From Closterium sp. Naga37s-1 (taxonomy: Eukaryota > Streptophyta > Zygnematophyceae > Desmidiales > Closteriaceae), in the NCBI GenBank assembly GCA_947471745.1, contig CANJKZ010000910.1, positions 1,394,501 through 1,458,500 on the forward strand: DNA of 64,000 nt, read 5' to 3'. Position numbers and translations under genes: made by a program. The notes below the pieces were generated by a model, which had not been told where the DNA came from, ran no database searches, and saw only the letters and a list, made by a program, of their open reading frames with translations. Position 1 is the stretch's first letter; each line of letters opens with the position of its first letter. Positions 20,124-29,552 of this stretch are shown here, in pieces.

Positions 20124-21128
20124 ATGGCTTCTCTCCACGTCCTCGCGTTCAACCATGAGGGCCGTCCGATCCAGTTCGACGCGTGGCTCGACGATTTACA
20201 GCTGTACCTACTGAGCGACTCTAGAGATGGCGTTTCGTTGTTTGACCACACGACTGGAGCCTTTCTCGCCCCTCCCGCCACAGCTGACAGTGCGACTCGC
20301 TCACAGTGGCTTACTTGTGACGCTGCTGCTCTTTTGGCCATTCGCAACCACCTGCCGTTAGCCAAATGCGCTCACTTCGGACAGCACAGGACTGCACAGG
20401 CACTATACGACGCTGTAGTCGCCCGTTACTCCTCGCCTGCCACTGCTGCTCTAGGCCGTCTTCTATTGCCCTACCTGTTTCCTGAGCTGTCCGCCTTTGC
20501 CACAGTAGATGACCTCGTTACCCACCTTCGCACTAGCGATGCTCGCTACCGCGCTGCCCTCCCTGCAGAGTTCCTTGACAGGAAACCGCTCCCGATGTAC
20601 ATCACTCTCTACTTTATAGTCACCCGCCTCCCAGACTCTCTTCGCGCTGTCAGGAACCACTTTCTCGCATTCGACCCCACAGTCCTCACTGTTGACCTAC
20701 TCGAGCAGCACCTCCTTGCAGCTGAGACTAGTGTAGTCGCTGTAGGTGCCGCTCATGGCACTCCTCGCACGCCCTTCTTTGAGGGGTGTTCCCCCTCCCC
20801 CCTTGCCCCCTCCTACGCCTCTGCTGCTGTTGTTGACGTCCTTGATGCTGAGGACGTCGGGGCTGCTTTTGCTAGTGGGAAGCGCCACAGCAGCAAGGGC
20901 AAGGGTGGCAGGGGTGGTGGCGGTGGCAGCGGGGGTGGTGGTGGGGGCAGCAGTGGTGGTGGTGGAGGCAGTGGAGGTGGTGGCGGTGGTGGGAGTGGTG
21001 GCGGGAGTGGGGGCTTCGGCGGCGACGGTGGTGGCAGTAGTGGGGATGGCGGTAGTGGCGGCAGTGGGAGTGGTGGCAGTAGGGCTGGAGCTACTCAGCG
21101 GGGAGGTTCTAGCGATGGCCAGAGGTAG
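20124..21128 (+). CDS. Copia F Gag (334 aa up to a TAG)
   Basis: The ATG at 20124 starts MASLHVLAFNHEG, a UBN2-like copia capsid region (WLDDLQLYLLSDSRDGVSLF; TAQALYDAVVARYSSPA; LPDSLRAVRNHFLAFDP), followed by a long Gly/Ser-rich tail (~residues 250-330). It ends at TAG 21126-21128 inside a Gln run, where relative G has Gln. The zinc knuckle lies after this stop. Confidence 0.88.
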   Translation: MASLHVLAFNHEGRPIQFDAWLDDLQLYLLSDSRDGVSLFDHTTGAFLAPPATADSATRSQWLTCDAAALLAIRNHLPLAKCAHFGQHRTAQALYDAVVARYSSPATAALGRLLLPYLFPELSAFATVDDLVTHLRTSDARYRAALPAEFLDRKPLPMYITLYFIVTRLPDSLRAVRNHFLAFDPTVLTVDLLEQHLLAAETSVVAVGAAHGTPRTPFFEGCSPSPLAPSYASAAVVDVLDAEDVGAAFASGKRHSSKGKGGRGGGGGSGGGGGGSSGGGGGSGGGGGGGSGGGSGGFGGDGGGSSGDGGSGGSGSGGSRAGATQRGGSSDGQR

Positions 21129-23335
21129 CAGCAGCAGCAGCAGCAGCATCGGAGCGAGACCCCGTCGCCCCAGCAGCTTCGTGAGAGGTTTTCTTAGCGT
21201 GGGGCGTCTGGGGGTAGTGGTAGCTGCCAGTATGTCATTCTCACGGGTGACCGTGCTGGTCAGACATGCGGGAAGCCCCACACTCAGCACCGCTGCTTCT
21301 CCCGCCTAGACGACGCTTGGCGCGCAGAGTTTGGTGACGAGCCCGAGCGCCCCCGCTGGGCAGATCTGCTTAGGTCTGGAGTTGCTATCTTTGACCTAGA
21401 CTATGATGCTATCCTTGCTGCTATGTATGCCTTGTGTGTTAGTGCTGAGGGTGACTGTTACCTGTCTGTGCCGCCTGACCCAGGTATAGAGGATGCTGCT
21501 CTAGGTGCTAGTGAGTCTGCTCTCCCTGGTACTGTGCTTGCTGAGGCCTTGCACACCTTTACGCTTCACTCAAGTGCTTCACGCTGTTTCTTTTGTGACA
21601 GCACCACCCTCATTCCTCTCTCTGCGCCTGTACCGGTCAGACTGGCTGACCCCTCAGGGGGCCCAGTCCTTGCCCATTACTCCACTGTTCTCCCGTGACC
21701 GGCGGTTCCATCCGGCTCACGGTCAGGTCTTCACCTCCCCTCGTTCTCTACAAACTTTGTGAGTACTGCTGCCCTCCAGGATGCGATGGTCACTACCACC
21801 ACTCCTGGGGGTCAGCGTGTGTCGATCTGCACATGTACACGGACGGGCCGTCACCTGGCCACGTTCACTCCTCGGCCTGGGTCGAGTCTGTACACACTCG
21901 CTACCGAGCCTCCTTAGGTAGCTGCGTCTGCCCAAGTGTCCGCGTTAGGTCAGGTAGCACCCCCTTGCTCATGTCGCCTCCTGTCGCACCAGACTCTCCT
22001 GTGGCACCACCGCTTGGGTCACCCTTCCCTGCCACGCCTGCGTGGCATGCACTCCCGCCTCCTTGTCTCTGGTCTTCCCGGGTCTCTGCCTCCCCTCCCG
22101 CCCTCACCTGCCCCGCCCTGCCTTCCTTGCGTCGAAAAGCGGCAGCGCACCGCTCCTCACTCCCCCTCGTTTCCCCCGACCACTACTCCCCTGCAGACTC
22201 TCCACATGGACGTGTGGGGCCCAGCCCGCGTCAGTGGATAGGACCGTGAGCGCTACTTTCTGCTGGTTGTTGACGACTACAAGCGTTACACCACCATCTT
22301 CCCCTTGCACAGCAAGGGTGAAGTCCCTGATGTCTTGATCCCTAGGATCCGTGGAGTTCGTCTCCAGCTTTGCGAGCGGTTCCGCCAGGACCTTCCTGTC
22401 CTGCGTCTGCACTCTGACAGAGGTGGTGAGTTCTCCTCCGACCTCTTGTCGTGGGAAGGGCATTCTCCAGTCGTGGGAAGGGCATTCTCCAGTCGTTCAC
22501 GCTTCCGGCCTCCCCTCAGAAAAATGGGATGGCTGAGCGCCACATTGGCTTAGTCATGGAGGTCGCTCGTACCTCCATGATCCATGCGGCGGCTCCCCAT
22601 TTTCTGTGGCCGTTTGCGGTCCGGTACGCTGCGCATTAGCTCAACCTCTGGCCCCGTGTCTCCTTCCCAGAGACCTCACCTACACTGCGTTGGACGGGGA
22701 AGGTTGGCGATGCATCAGCGTTCCGGGTCTGGGGTTCTCGTGCCTTTGTTCGCGATACGTCCGCGGACAAGCTCTCCGCCCGCGCTATTCCCTGCGTCTT
22801 CCTTGGCTTCCCCCCTGACGCGCCTGGCAGGCAGTTTTACCACCCCACCTCGCGCCGTGTCTTCCCCTCTCAGGACGTCACGTTTGACGAGTCGGTTCCC
22901 TTTTACCGTCTCTTCCCCTACCGCTCTGCCCCTCTCCCACCCCCGCTGCTCTTCCTTGCTCCAGGTCCCCCTCTGGTAGACCCCCTCCCCCCCCAGGTTC
23001 CTGCTCCCTCAGGTGTGTCTCAAGTAGACCCTCTCCCTGAAACTGTGCCTGTTGAGGTAGCTGTCAACTCAGGTGCTGCTCGAAGTGCTGCTTCTGGGGG
23101 TGCTGCGTCTGGGGGTGCGGAGCTTGGGGGTGTGGAGCCTGGGGGTGCTGGGTCTGAGCGTGCCGGGTCTGGGGGTGCTGAGCCTGGGGGTGAGGAGCCT
23201 GGGGGTGCTAAGCCTGCGGGTGTGGAGCCTAGGGGTGCTGAGCCTGAGGGTGTGGAGCCTGGGGGTGCTGAGACTGAGGGTGTGGAGCCTGGGGGTGCTG
23301 AGTCTGAGGGTGTGGAGTCTGGGGGTGCAGAGCGA
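21129..23335 (+). pseudogene. Copia F zinc knuckle, protease, integrase and linker (decayed)
   Basis: Continues Gag's frame with further TAG codons at 21195-21197, 21915-21917, 22239-22241 and 22637-22639, each where relatives have Gln. Variant knuckle at ~21229-21300. Protease DSG is changed to HSS (~21570), so it is dead. Integrase has LLWHHRLGHPSLPRLRG, HMDVWGPARV, the second Asp (LHSDRGGEFS) and a 22-base tandem duplication (GGGAAGGGCATTCTCCAGTC repeated, 22455-22497) that breaks the D-D-E region. Then come the FYRLFPYRSAPL block and the repeated GGAEPGGVEP linker to the junction at 23335. Confidence 0.85.
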
Positions 23336-23670
23336 TGTGCTTCGTTCTGTGCTCCAGTCTGTGCTCCTGACACAAGGCAATCATGGCCTTGTTGTCTACG
23401 TACAGAACTGGAGGCAAACAAGGCTGCTCTCCCAAGTCAGTCAGCAGGTAGGTGAGCCAGCGTAGCTCCTGTGCAGCCATGGCCCCGGCGTTGATCTCAG
23501 CCAAACAACTGGAGTTGAGAACCGAAGATGAGCGGGTAGACCGCCAGGAAACAGAGCCAGAGCCAAGACTGAAGGTGTAGCCCTGTGACGACCGCTGCGT
23601 AGCTTAGTCGTCAACCCAGGAAGCGTCTGCGTGACCGGTGAGGACAACTGGACCCCGTCCTCCAAGCACT
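23336..23670 (-). pseudogene. Copia G RNase H fragment
   Basis: LTGHADASWVDD, a TAA, then ATQRSSQGYTFSLGSGSVSWRS, AAQELRWLTYLLTDL and EHRLEHRTKHIAL, stopping abruptly within RNase H at the join with F's linker repeats. Confidence 0.85.
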
Positions 23671-23944
23671 AGCTCCAAGCATACATAGTAGAAAGAATAG
23701 CATCATAGTCTAGGTCAAAGATAGCAACACCAGACCTAAGCAAATCTGCCCAGCGAGGGCGCTCGACGTCGTCACCAAACTCAGCACGCCAGGCGTCGTC
23801 GAGGCGCGAGAAGCAGCGGTGCTGAGTGTGAAGCTTCCGGCATGTCTGACCAGCACGGACACCCGTGCAAATGACATACGGGCAGCTATCACTACCCCCA
23901 GACGTCCCATGGTGAAACAACCACTCACGGAGCTGCTGGGGCGA
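23671..23944 (-). pseudogene. Copia G zinc-knuckle region
   Basis: Follows Gag's TAG. Contains the C-x13-C-x3-H-x4-C knuckle and the ...WRAEFGDDVERPRWADLLRS block, ending at DYDAILSTMYA where the deletion join occurs. Confidence 0.82.
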
Positions 23945-24967
23945 CTAGGTCTCGCTGAGACGCTGCTGCCGCTGGCCACCACCAGGTCCTCCACGCTGAG
24001 GTCCAGTCCTACAGCCACCAGTCCCACCGCCTCCACTGCCGCCACTCCCACCGCTGCCTCCACCGCCGCCACCAGAGCCCCCACTCCCGCCACCAGTCCC
24101 ACCGCCGCTACCACCTCCACTGCCCCCACCACCTCCACTGTTGCCCCCACCACCACTCCCGCTGCCACCTCCACCACCCTTGCCACCCTTGCCCTTGCTG
24201 CTGCGGCGCTTTGCACTAGCAGAAGTAGCCCCGACGTCCTCAGCAACAGGGATGCCTGCAGCAGCAGCAGAGGCGTAGGAGGGGGGAAGGGGGGAGGGGG
24301 AGCACCCCTCAAAGAAGGGCGGGCGCGGAGTGCCACAAGCAGCACCTACAGCAACTGCACTAGTCTCAGCTGCGAGGAGATGCTGCTCGAGGAGGTCAAC
24401 AGTGAGGGAGGTGGGGTCAAGGGAGAGAAAGTGGTCCCTGACAGAGCGAAGAGAGTCAGGGAGGTGAGTGACTATGAAGTAGAGGATGATGAACTTCGGG
24501 GGCTGGATCCTGTCAAGGAACTCAGCAGGGACGGTAGCGCGGTAGCGAGCGTCGCTAGTGCGCAGGTGGGAAACTAGGTCCTCTACTGTGGCAATAGCTG
24601 ACAGCTCGGGGAACAGGTAGGGTAGTAGCAGTCGGCCTAGCGAAGCAGTGGCAGGCGAGGAGTAGCGAGCGACTACAGCGTTGTACAGGGCCTGTGCTGT
24701 CCTGTGCTGTCCGAAGTGAGCGCATTCGGCTAACGGCAGGTGGTTGCGAATGGCTAAGCGGGCAACAGCGTCGCGAGTAAGCCACTGTGAGCGAGTCGCA
24801 CTGTCAGCTGTGGCGGGAGGGGCGGTAGCGGCACCGGACGCGAGGTCAAACAGTGACACACTGTCCTTAGAATCGCTCAGTAGGTACAGCTGCAGGTCGT
24901 CGAGCCACGTGTCAAACTGAACCTGCCTGCCCTCATGATCGAACGCGAGAACCCTAAGCGACGCCAT
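23945..24967 (-). CDS. Copia G Gag (340 aa up to a TAG)
   Basis: The ATG at 24967 starts MASLRVLAFDHEG; same UBN2-like capsid region as F, clearly similar but not identical, then a Gly-rich tail. Stop at 23945-23947. Open throughout, so capsid-competent on its own. Confidence 0.88.
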   Translation of the reverse strand: MASLRVLAFDHEGRQVQFDTWLDDLQLYLLSDSKDSVSLFDLASGAATAPPATADSATRSQWLTRDAVARLAIRNHLPLAECAHFGQHRTAQALYNAVVARYSSPATASLGRLLLPYLFPELSAIATVEDLVSHLRTSDARYRATVPAEFLDRIQPPKFIILYFIVTHLPDSLRSVRDHFLSLDPTSLTVDLLEQHLLAAETSAVAVGAACGTPRPPFFEGCSPSPLPPSYASAAAAGIPVAEDVGATSASAKRRSSKGKGGKGGGGGSGSGGGGNSGGGGGSGGGSGGGTGGGSGGSGGGGGGSGGSGGSGGGGTGGCRTGPQRGGPGGGQRQQRLSET

Positions 24968-24984
24968 AGTGGCGCAGTACGCAG

Positions 24985-26140
24985 GAGGAGCAGTAGCAGC
25001 AGTAGCAGTAGTAGCAGTAGCAGCAGTAGCAGTAGCAGCAGTAGTAGCAGCAGTAGCAGTAGCAGGGGCCGAGGGCCAAGGGGCCGAGGGGCCTGGGGCC
25101 TAGGGGCCGAGGGGCCAAGGTCGAAGGGGCCGAGTACGAAGTGTGACCGAGGGGCCGAGGGGCCAAGTACGAAGGGGGCCGAGGGGCCGAGTACGAAGGG
25201 TTCCAGGGGTCGAGGGGCCAAGGGGCCGAGGTCGAAGGGGCCGAGGGGCCGAGGGGCCTAGGGGCCGAGTACAAAGGGGCCTAGGGGCCGAGGGGCCAAG
25301 GGGCCTAGGGGCCAAAGGACCGAGGGGCCGAGGGGCCTAGGGGCCGAGTACGAAGGGGCCTAGGGGCCGAGGGGCCAAGGGGCTGAGGGGCCTAAGGCCT
25401 AGGGGCCGAGGGGCCGAGGGGCCAAGGTCGAAGGGGCCGAGGGGCCGAGGGGCCGAGGGGCCTAGGGGCCTAGTACGAAGGGGCCGAGGGGCCGAGGGAG
25501 GGTCGGGCCGCAGGGCCTAGGTTAGGGGCGACGGGGGGGCGCGGGGCCTAGGCTAGGGGCGTCGGGGCGACGGGCCACGGGGCCTGGGCCTAGGCTAGGG
25601 GCGACGGGACGCGAGGGGCCGAGGGGCCTAGGTTAGAGGCGACGGGGCGACGAGCCGCGGGGCCTGGGCCTAAGCTAGGGGCGATGTGTCGCGAGGGGCC
25701 GTGGGGCCGAGGGGCCTAGGCTAGGGGCGACGGGGCGACAGGGCGACGGGTCGCAACGGGCGACAGGGCGCGACGGGCGACGGGAGTCGTGACGGGCGAC
25801 GGGCAACGGGGGTCGCGAGGCTAGGGGCGACAGGTCGACGGGCCGCTGGGCCTGGGCCTACGCTAGGGGCGACGGGTCGCGAGGGGCCGAGGCTAGGGGC
25901 GACGGGCGACGCCAAGGGGCGACGGGCCTACGCTAGGGGCGACGGGTCGCAAGGGGCCGTGGGGCCGAGGCTAGGGGCGACGCCAAGGGGCGCCGGGCCT
26001 AGGGGCGTCGGGCCGGGCTAGAGGTGGCGACGGGCCGGGGCCTAGGGGCGACGGGCGCGAGGCTACGGGCCAGGGCCTAGGGTCGAGAGTGGCTAGCAGG
26101 GCAGCAGGTGGTGGGCCCAAAAAAGCGATCCTGGGAAGGG
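24985..26140 (-). repeat. Copia G leader repeats (AGC microsatellite, then GGGGCC-type minisatellite)
   Basis: 24985-25062 is an (AGC/AGT)n run; 25070-26090 is built of GGGGCCGAGG, GGGGCCTAGG and GGGGCGACGG units on the plus strand. The plus strand, complementary to the element's RNA, carries many closely spaced G4 runs and could form quadruplexes. Confidence 0.9.
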
Positions 26141-26156
26141 ACCTGCTCTGAAACCA

Positions 26157-26288
26157 TGTCAGAAAGAATGAACGAGAATGAATGAACTAGCAAAGAGTTG
26201 GGTACAAGTACTAACCCTAATTGGGTTGTACCCCTTATGGGCTACCCCACTATAGCCTACACAATATAAGCTATATAACATTTTGACA
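26157..26288 (-). repeat. Copia G 5' LTR (132 bp)
   Basis: Minus-strand TGTCAAAATGTTATATAGC to CTTTCTGACA, followed by its primer site at 26142-26156. The outer flank CTGCA begins F's RT continuation. Confidence 0.92.
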
Positions 26289-27402
26289 CTGCACTTGTGG
26301 CTCTTGGGTTTACTCCTTCGATTGCTGACCCATCGCTGTTTCTACGCACCGACACCTCGCTGCCGCCGTTCTACGTCCTCGTGTACGTCGACGACCTGGT
26401 CTTTGCCACTGCTGACACTGAGGCACTGATCCTTGTGAAGTCGGAGCTGCAGAAGAGACACACCTGCACTGTCCTGGGTGAACTGCGCAGCTATCTTGGC
26501 TTGCAGATCACCCGGGACAGAGCACGGCACACCATCACCTTGACTCAGTCACACATGGTGCACCAGGTCCTTCAGCGCTTCGGTTTCTAGTTCTCCTCGC
26601 CACAGCCCACTCCTTTGTCTACCGGCCACTCGCTCTCAGCTCCACCTTCGGACGAGTCCGTAGAGCCGAGTGGTCCGTACCCAGAGCTTGTGGGTTGCCT
26701 CATGTACCTGATGACGTGCACACGACCTGACCTCGCGTACCCTCCCAGCCTTCTGGCTCGCTACGTGGCTCCCGGTAGGCATCGAAAGGTGCACTGGGAT
26801 GCTGCGAAGAGGGTACTGCGTTACTTGTGCATTAGTTCGGGCATGGGGCTCGTGCTTGGAGGACGGGGTCCAGTTGTTCTCACTGGTCACGCAGACGCTT
26901 CTTGGGTTGATGACTTGACTACGCAGCGGTCGTCACAGGGTTACACCTTCAGCCTTGGTTCCGGCTCTGTTTCCTGGCGGTCTACCCGCTCGTCTTCGGT
27001 TCTCAGTTCCAGTTGTGAGGCTGAGATCTACGCAGGGGCCATGGCTGCACAGGAGCTACGCTGGCTCACCTACCTGCTGACTGACCTGGGAAAGCAGCCT
27101 CGTTCGCCTCCAGTTCTGTACATAGACAACAAGGCCACGATTGCCTTGTGTCAGGAGCACAGACTGGAGCACAGAACGAAGCACATCGCTCAGCGATACT
27201 TCCTTGCTCGAGAGTTGCAGCAGCGTGGCCAGCTTCGTCTTGCGTACGTGGCCACTAGGGCCAACACTGCTGATAGATTCACCAAGGCACTTCAGTCTGG
27301 TGATCATCAGCGCTTCTCTACTGTTTTAGGCCTTGTGCCTACTTTGCCTCACTTGCTCACTGCGTGACTTTACTTGTACTGTGATATATATATATACCTA
27401 CG
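26289..27402 (+). pseudogene. Copia F RT and RNase H continuation
   Basis: Opens within RT just before FYVLVYVDDLVFATADTEAL (catalytic YVDD present), one stop after QRFGF (~26588), then GLLMYL-type and RNase H blocks (LTGHADASWVDDL, SSCEAEIYAGAMAAQELRW, TADRFTKAL) ending at TGA near 27365. The 3' untranslated stretch is cut after about 37 bases by I's gag, so F has no 3' LTR. Confidence 0.85.
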
Positions 27403-27593
27403 GCTCTTTCTTCAGTGTGACTCTAAGGACGGAGTATCCCTTTTCGATCACACGTCCGGTGTCTCTCCTGCACCTGCTGCCACTGCTGACAGTACGGTTC
27501 AGTCGCAGTGGACCACTCGTGACGCTGTTGCTCGCCTTGCTGTTCGTAGTCACCTGCCGTCCTCTGAGCGTGCGCACTTTGGCCAGTACAAGA
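27403..27593 (+). pseudogene. Copia I gag, first fragment (before insertion of H)
   Basis: Encodes LFLQCDSKDGVSLFDHTSG...ERAHFGQYK and stops exactly at H's LTR. The next residues of the family (TA, then SLY) resume at 34451, showing that H inserted here. Confidence 0.82.
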
Positions 27594-27695
27594 TGTCAAA
27601 CTTATATGCTATAGTCTGTTTAGGCTGTAGTGGGGTAGTTCTTATAGGGTACAACACTTTTAGGTTTCAGTCATTCATTCGCTCACATTCTAACA
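27594..27695 (+). repeat. Copia H 5' LTR (102 bp) with primer site 27696-27707
   Basis: TGTCAAACTTATATGCTATA to TTCTAACA; about 30 bases shorter than E's LTR by an internal gap. Primer site TGGTATCAGAGC is the exact consensus. Confidence 0.9.
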
Positions 27696-27779
27696 TGGTA
27701 TCAGAGCAGGTTCCCTAGTGGGAACGTTTTTTAAGGGCCCACCACAACTTTTTTTTTTCCTGCCCTACCCGAAGCGCGC

Positions 27780-28480
27780 ATCGCGCCCTGCCCGAAGCGC
27801 GCCTTGCGCCCTGCTGGACGCGACCCCTACTTCCTGTCGCGGCCCCTACTGCCGTCGCGACCCCACCTGCCGTCGCGGCCACTACTGCCGACGCGGCCCG
27901 TACTGCTGTCGCGGCCCTCGCCCGTCACAGCCCCTACCTCGCGGCCCTGCCGTCGCCACCAGTCGTGGCCCCTACTGCCGCTGCGACCCCTGCTGCCGTC
28001 ACGGCCCCTGCTGCCGTCGCGGCCCCTGCTATTGTTGCGGCCCCAAGCCGTCACGGCCCCTGCCGTCGCCGCCCCTGCTATCGCGGCCCCTGCTACCGCG
28101 GCCCCTGCTGTCGCGGCCACCTGCTATCGCGGCCCCTGCTGCCGCGGCCCCTACTGTCGCGGCCCCCTGCTGTCGCGGCCCCTGCTGTCGCGGCCCCTGC
28201 CGTCGCCGCCCCTACTGGGGCGGCCCCTTCTGTCGCGGCCCCTGCTGACGCGGCCCCTGCTGTCGCGCCCCCAGCTGCCACGGCCCCTGCTGTCACGGCC
28301 CAGCCCTGCACCCGCCCCTGGTAAGCACCCGCACCGCCCTGCTGCGCCACGCCACCAGTTGCCGAGCCGCGCCGCCCAACCGAGCCGCACCGCCCAGCCG
28401 AGCCGCGCAGCCCACTGAGCCGCGCCGCTCTGCCGAGCCGCGCCGCCCTACCGAGCCACGCCGCCCTACTGAGCCGCACT
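27780..28480 (+). repeat. Copia H leader minisatellite (C-rich, ~15-18-bp units)
   Basis: Repeats of CGCGGCCCCTGCTGTCG type, then GAGCCGCGCCGCCC units, between primer site and gag ATG. Confidence 0.9.
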
Positions 28481-28536
28481 GCCCTGCCTGCCCTACTGCC
28501 TCTGCTGCTACTGCTGCTATTGCTCCTACTGCTACT

Positions 28537-29552
28537 ATGTCTAGCCCTACTATTCTCACCTTTGATGCTGAGGGGCGTGCAGTTGACTTTGACGTGTGGG
28601 TTGACGACCTGCAGCTCTTTCTTCAGTGTGACTCTAGGGATGGGGTATCCCTTTTCGATCACACGTCCGGTGTCTCTACTGCTCATGCTGCCACTGCTGA
28701 CAGTACGGTTCGCTCGCAGTGGACCACTCGTGACGCTGTTGCTCGTCTTGCTGTTCGTAGTCACCTGCCGCCTGCTGAGCGCGCGCATTTTGGCCAGTAC
28801 AAGACTGCTCAGTCTTTGTACGACGCTGTAGTTGCGCGCTACTCCTCCCCTGCCACTGCTGCCCTCAGCCACCTCATGCTGCCGTACCTTTTCCCTGACC
28901 TTGCCGCCTTTGCCACAGTCGCTGACCTCATTGCTCACCTCCGCACTAGTGACGCCCGCTACCGCGCTGCCCTTCCCATTGAGTTCTGTGCCAAGAACCC
29001 CCCCCCATGTACATCACCCTTTACTACCTAGTCACCCGCCTCCCTCACTCCCTTTCTTCAGTCAGGGACCACTTTCTCTCCCTTTGCCCCACCGAGCTCA
29101 CTGTCGACCTGCTAGAGGAGCGCCTTGCTGCAGCTGAGAAGAGTATCTTAGCTGTAGGTGCTTCTCGCGGCGACCATCGCACTTCTTTCTTTGAGGGGTG
29201 TTCCCCTGTCCCCCTTCTCCCCTCTGTTGCTTCTGCTGCTGCTGTCGACCTTGTTGGCACTGAGGAGGTCGGAGCTGCGTCTGCCCCTAGTGGGAGGCGC
29301 CGCAACAGCAAGGGCAAGGGGAGCAAGGGTGGTGGAGGGGACGACAGGGGCGGCGGAGGAGGCGGTGGAGGAGGCGGAGGGGGTGGCGGTCGAGGTGGGG
29401 GTGGTGCCGGGAGGGGGGGCTTCAGTGGCGGCGGTGGAGGTGGTGGAGGCAGCGGCGGAGGTGGTGGAGGCAGCGGCAGCGATGGTGGAGGCAGCGGCAG
29501 CGGTGGTGGCGGTGGCGGCGGCGGTGGTGCTGGTCGAGGTGCAGCCGCGTAG
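28537..29552 (+). pseudogene. Copia H Gag with a C-run frameshift
   Basis: The ATG at 28537 gives MSSPTILTFDAEGRA and a UBN2-like capsid region to ~29000. There a nine-C run replaces the ten-base CCCTCCCCCC of I, shifting frame; the second half (MYITLYYLVTRLP, LSLCPTELTVDLLEERL, Gly-rich tail) reads in the next frame and ends at TAG 29550-29552, where I has CAG. Confidence 0.85.

Larger units (their letters stand above)
18988..23335 (+). mobile_element. Copia F, left part (resumes 26289-27402)
   Basis: Short-LTR copia: LTR, primer site, C-rich leader, full Gag, protease, integrase and the Glu/Pro/Gly-repeat linker, broken off at 23335 where opposite-strand RNase H sequence of copia G begins. 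RT-RNase H of the same family and orientation resumes exactly at the outer edge of G's LTR (26289). The simplest reading is that G inserted into F's RT and a later deletion removed G's 3' end plus F's sequence between linker and RT. Confidence 0.8.
23336..26288 (-). mobile_element. Copia G: internally deleted copia inserted in F
   Basis: Minus strand: LTR 26157-26288, primer site TGGTTTCAGAGCAGG, leader 24985-26140, Gag 24967-23945, zinc-knuckle part to ~23690, then a direct join to RNase H (23336-23670). Everything from protease to RT is missing; the join carries the shared bases GTGCT, typical of a microhomology deletion. The 3' LTR is lost at the 23335 junction with F. Confidence 0.82.

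Noticed and set aside
18988-26288. F and G as one element inverted by self-integration
   Set aside because: Their Gag proteins and leaders differ too much to be two halves of one element; nesting followed by deletion explains the joins.
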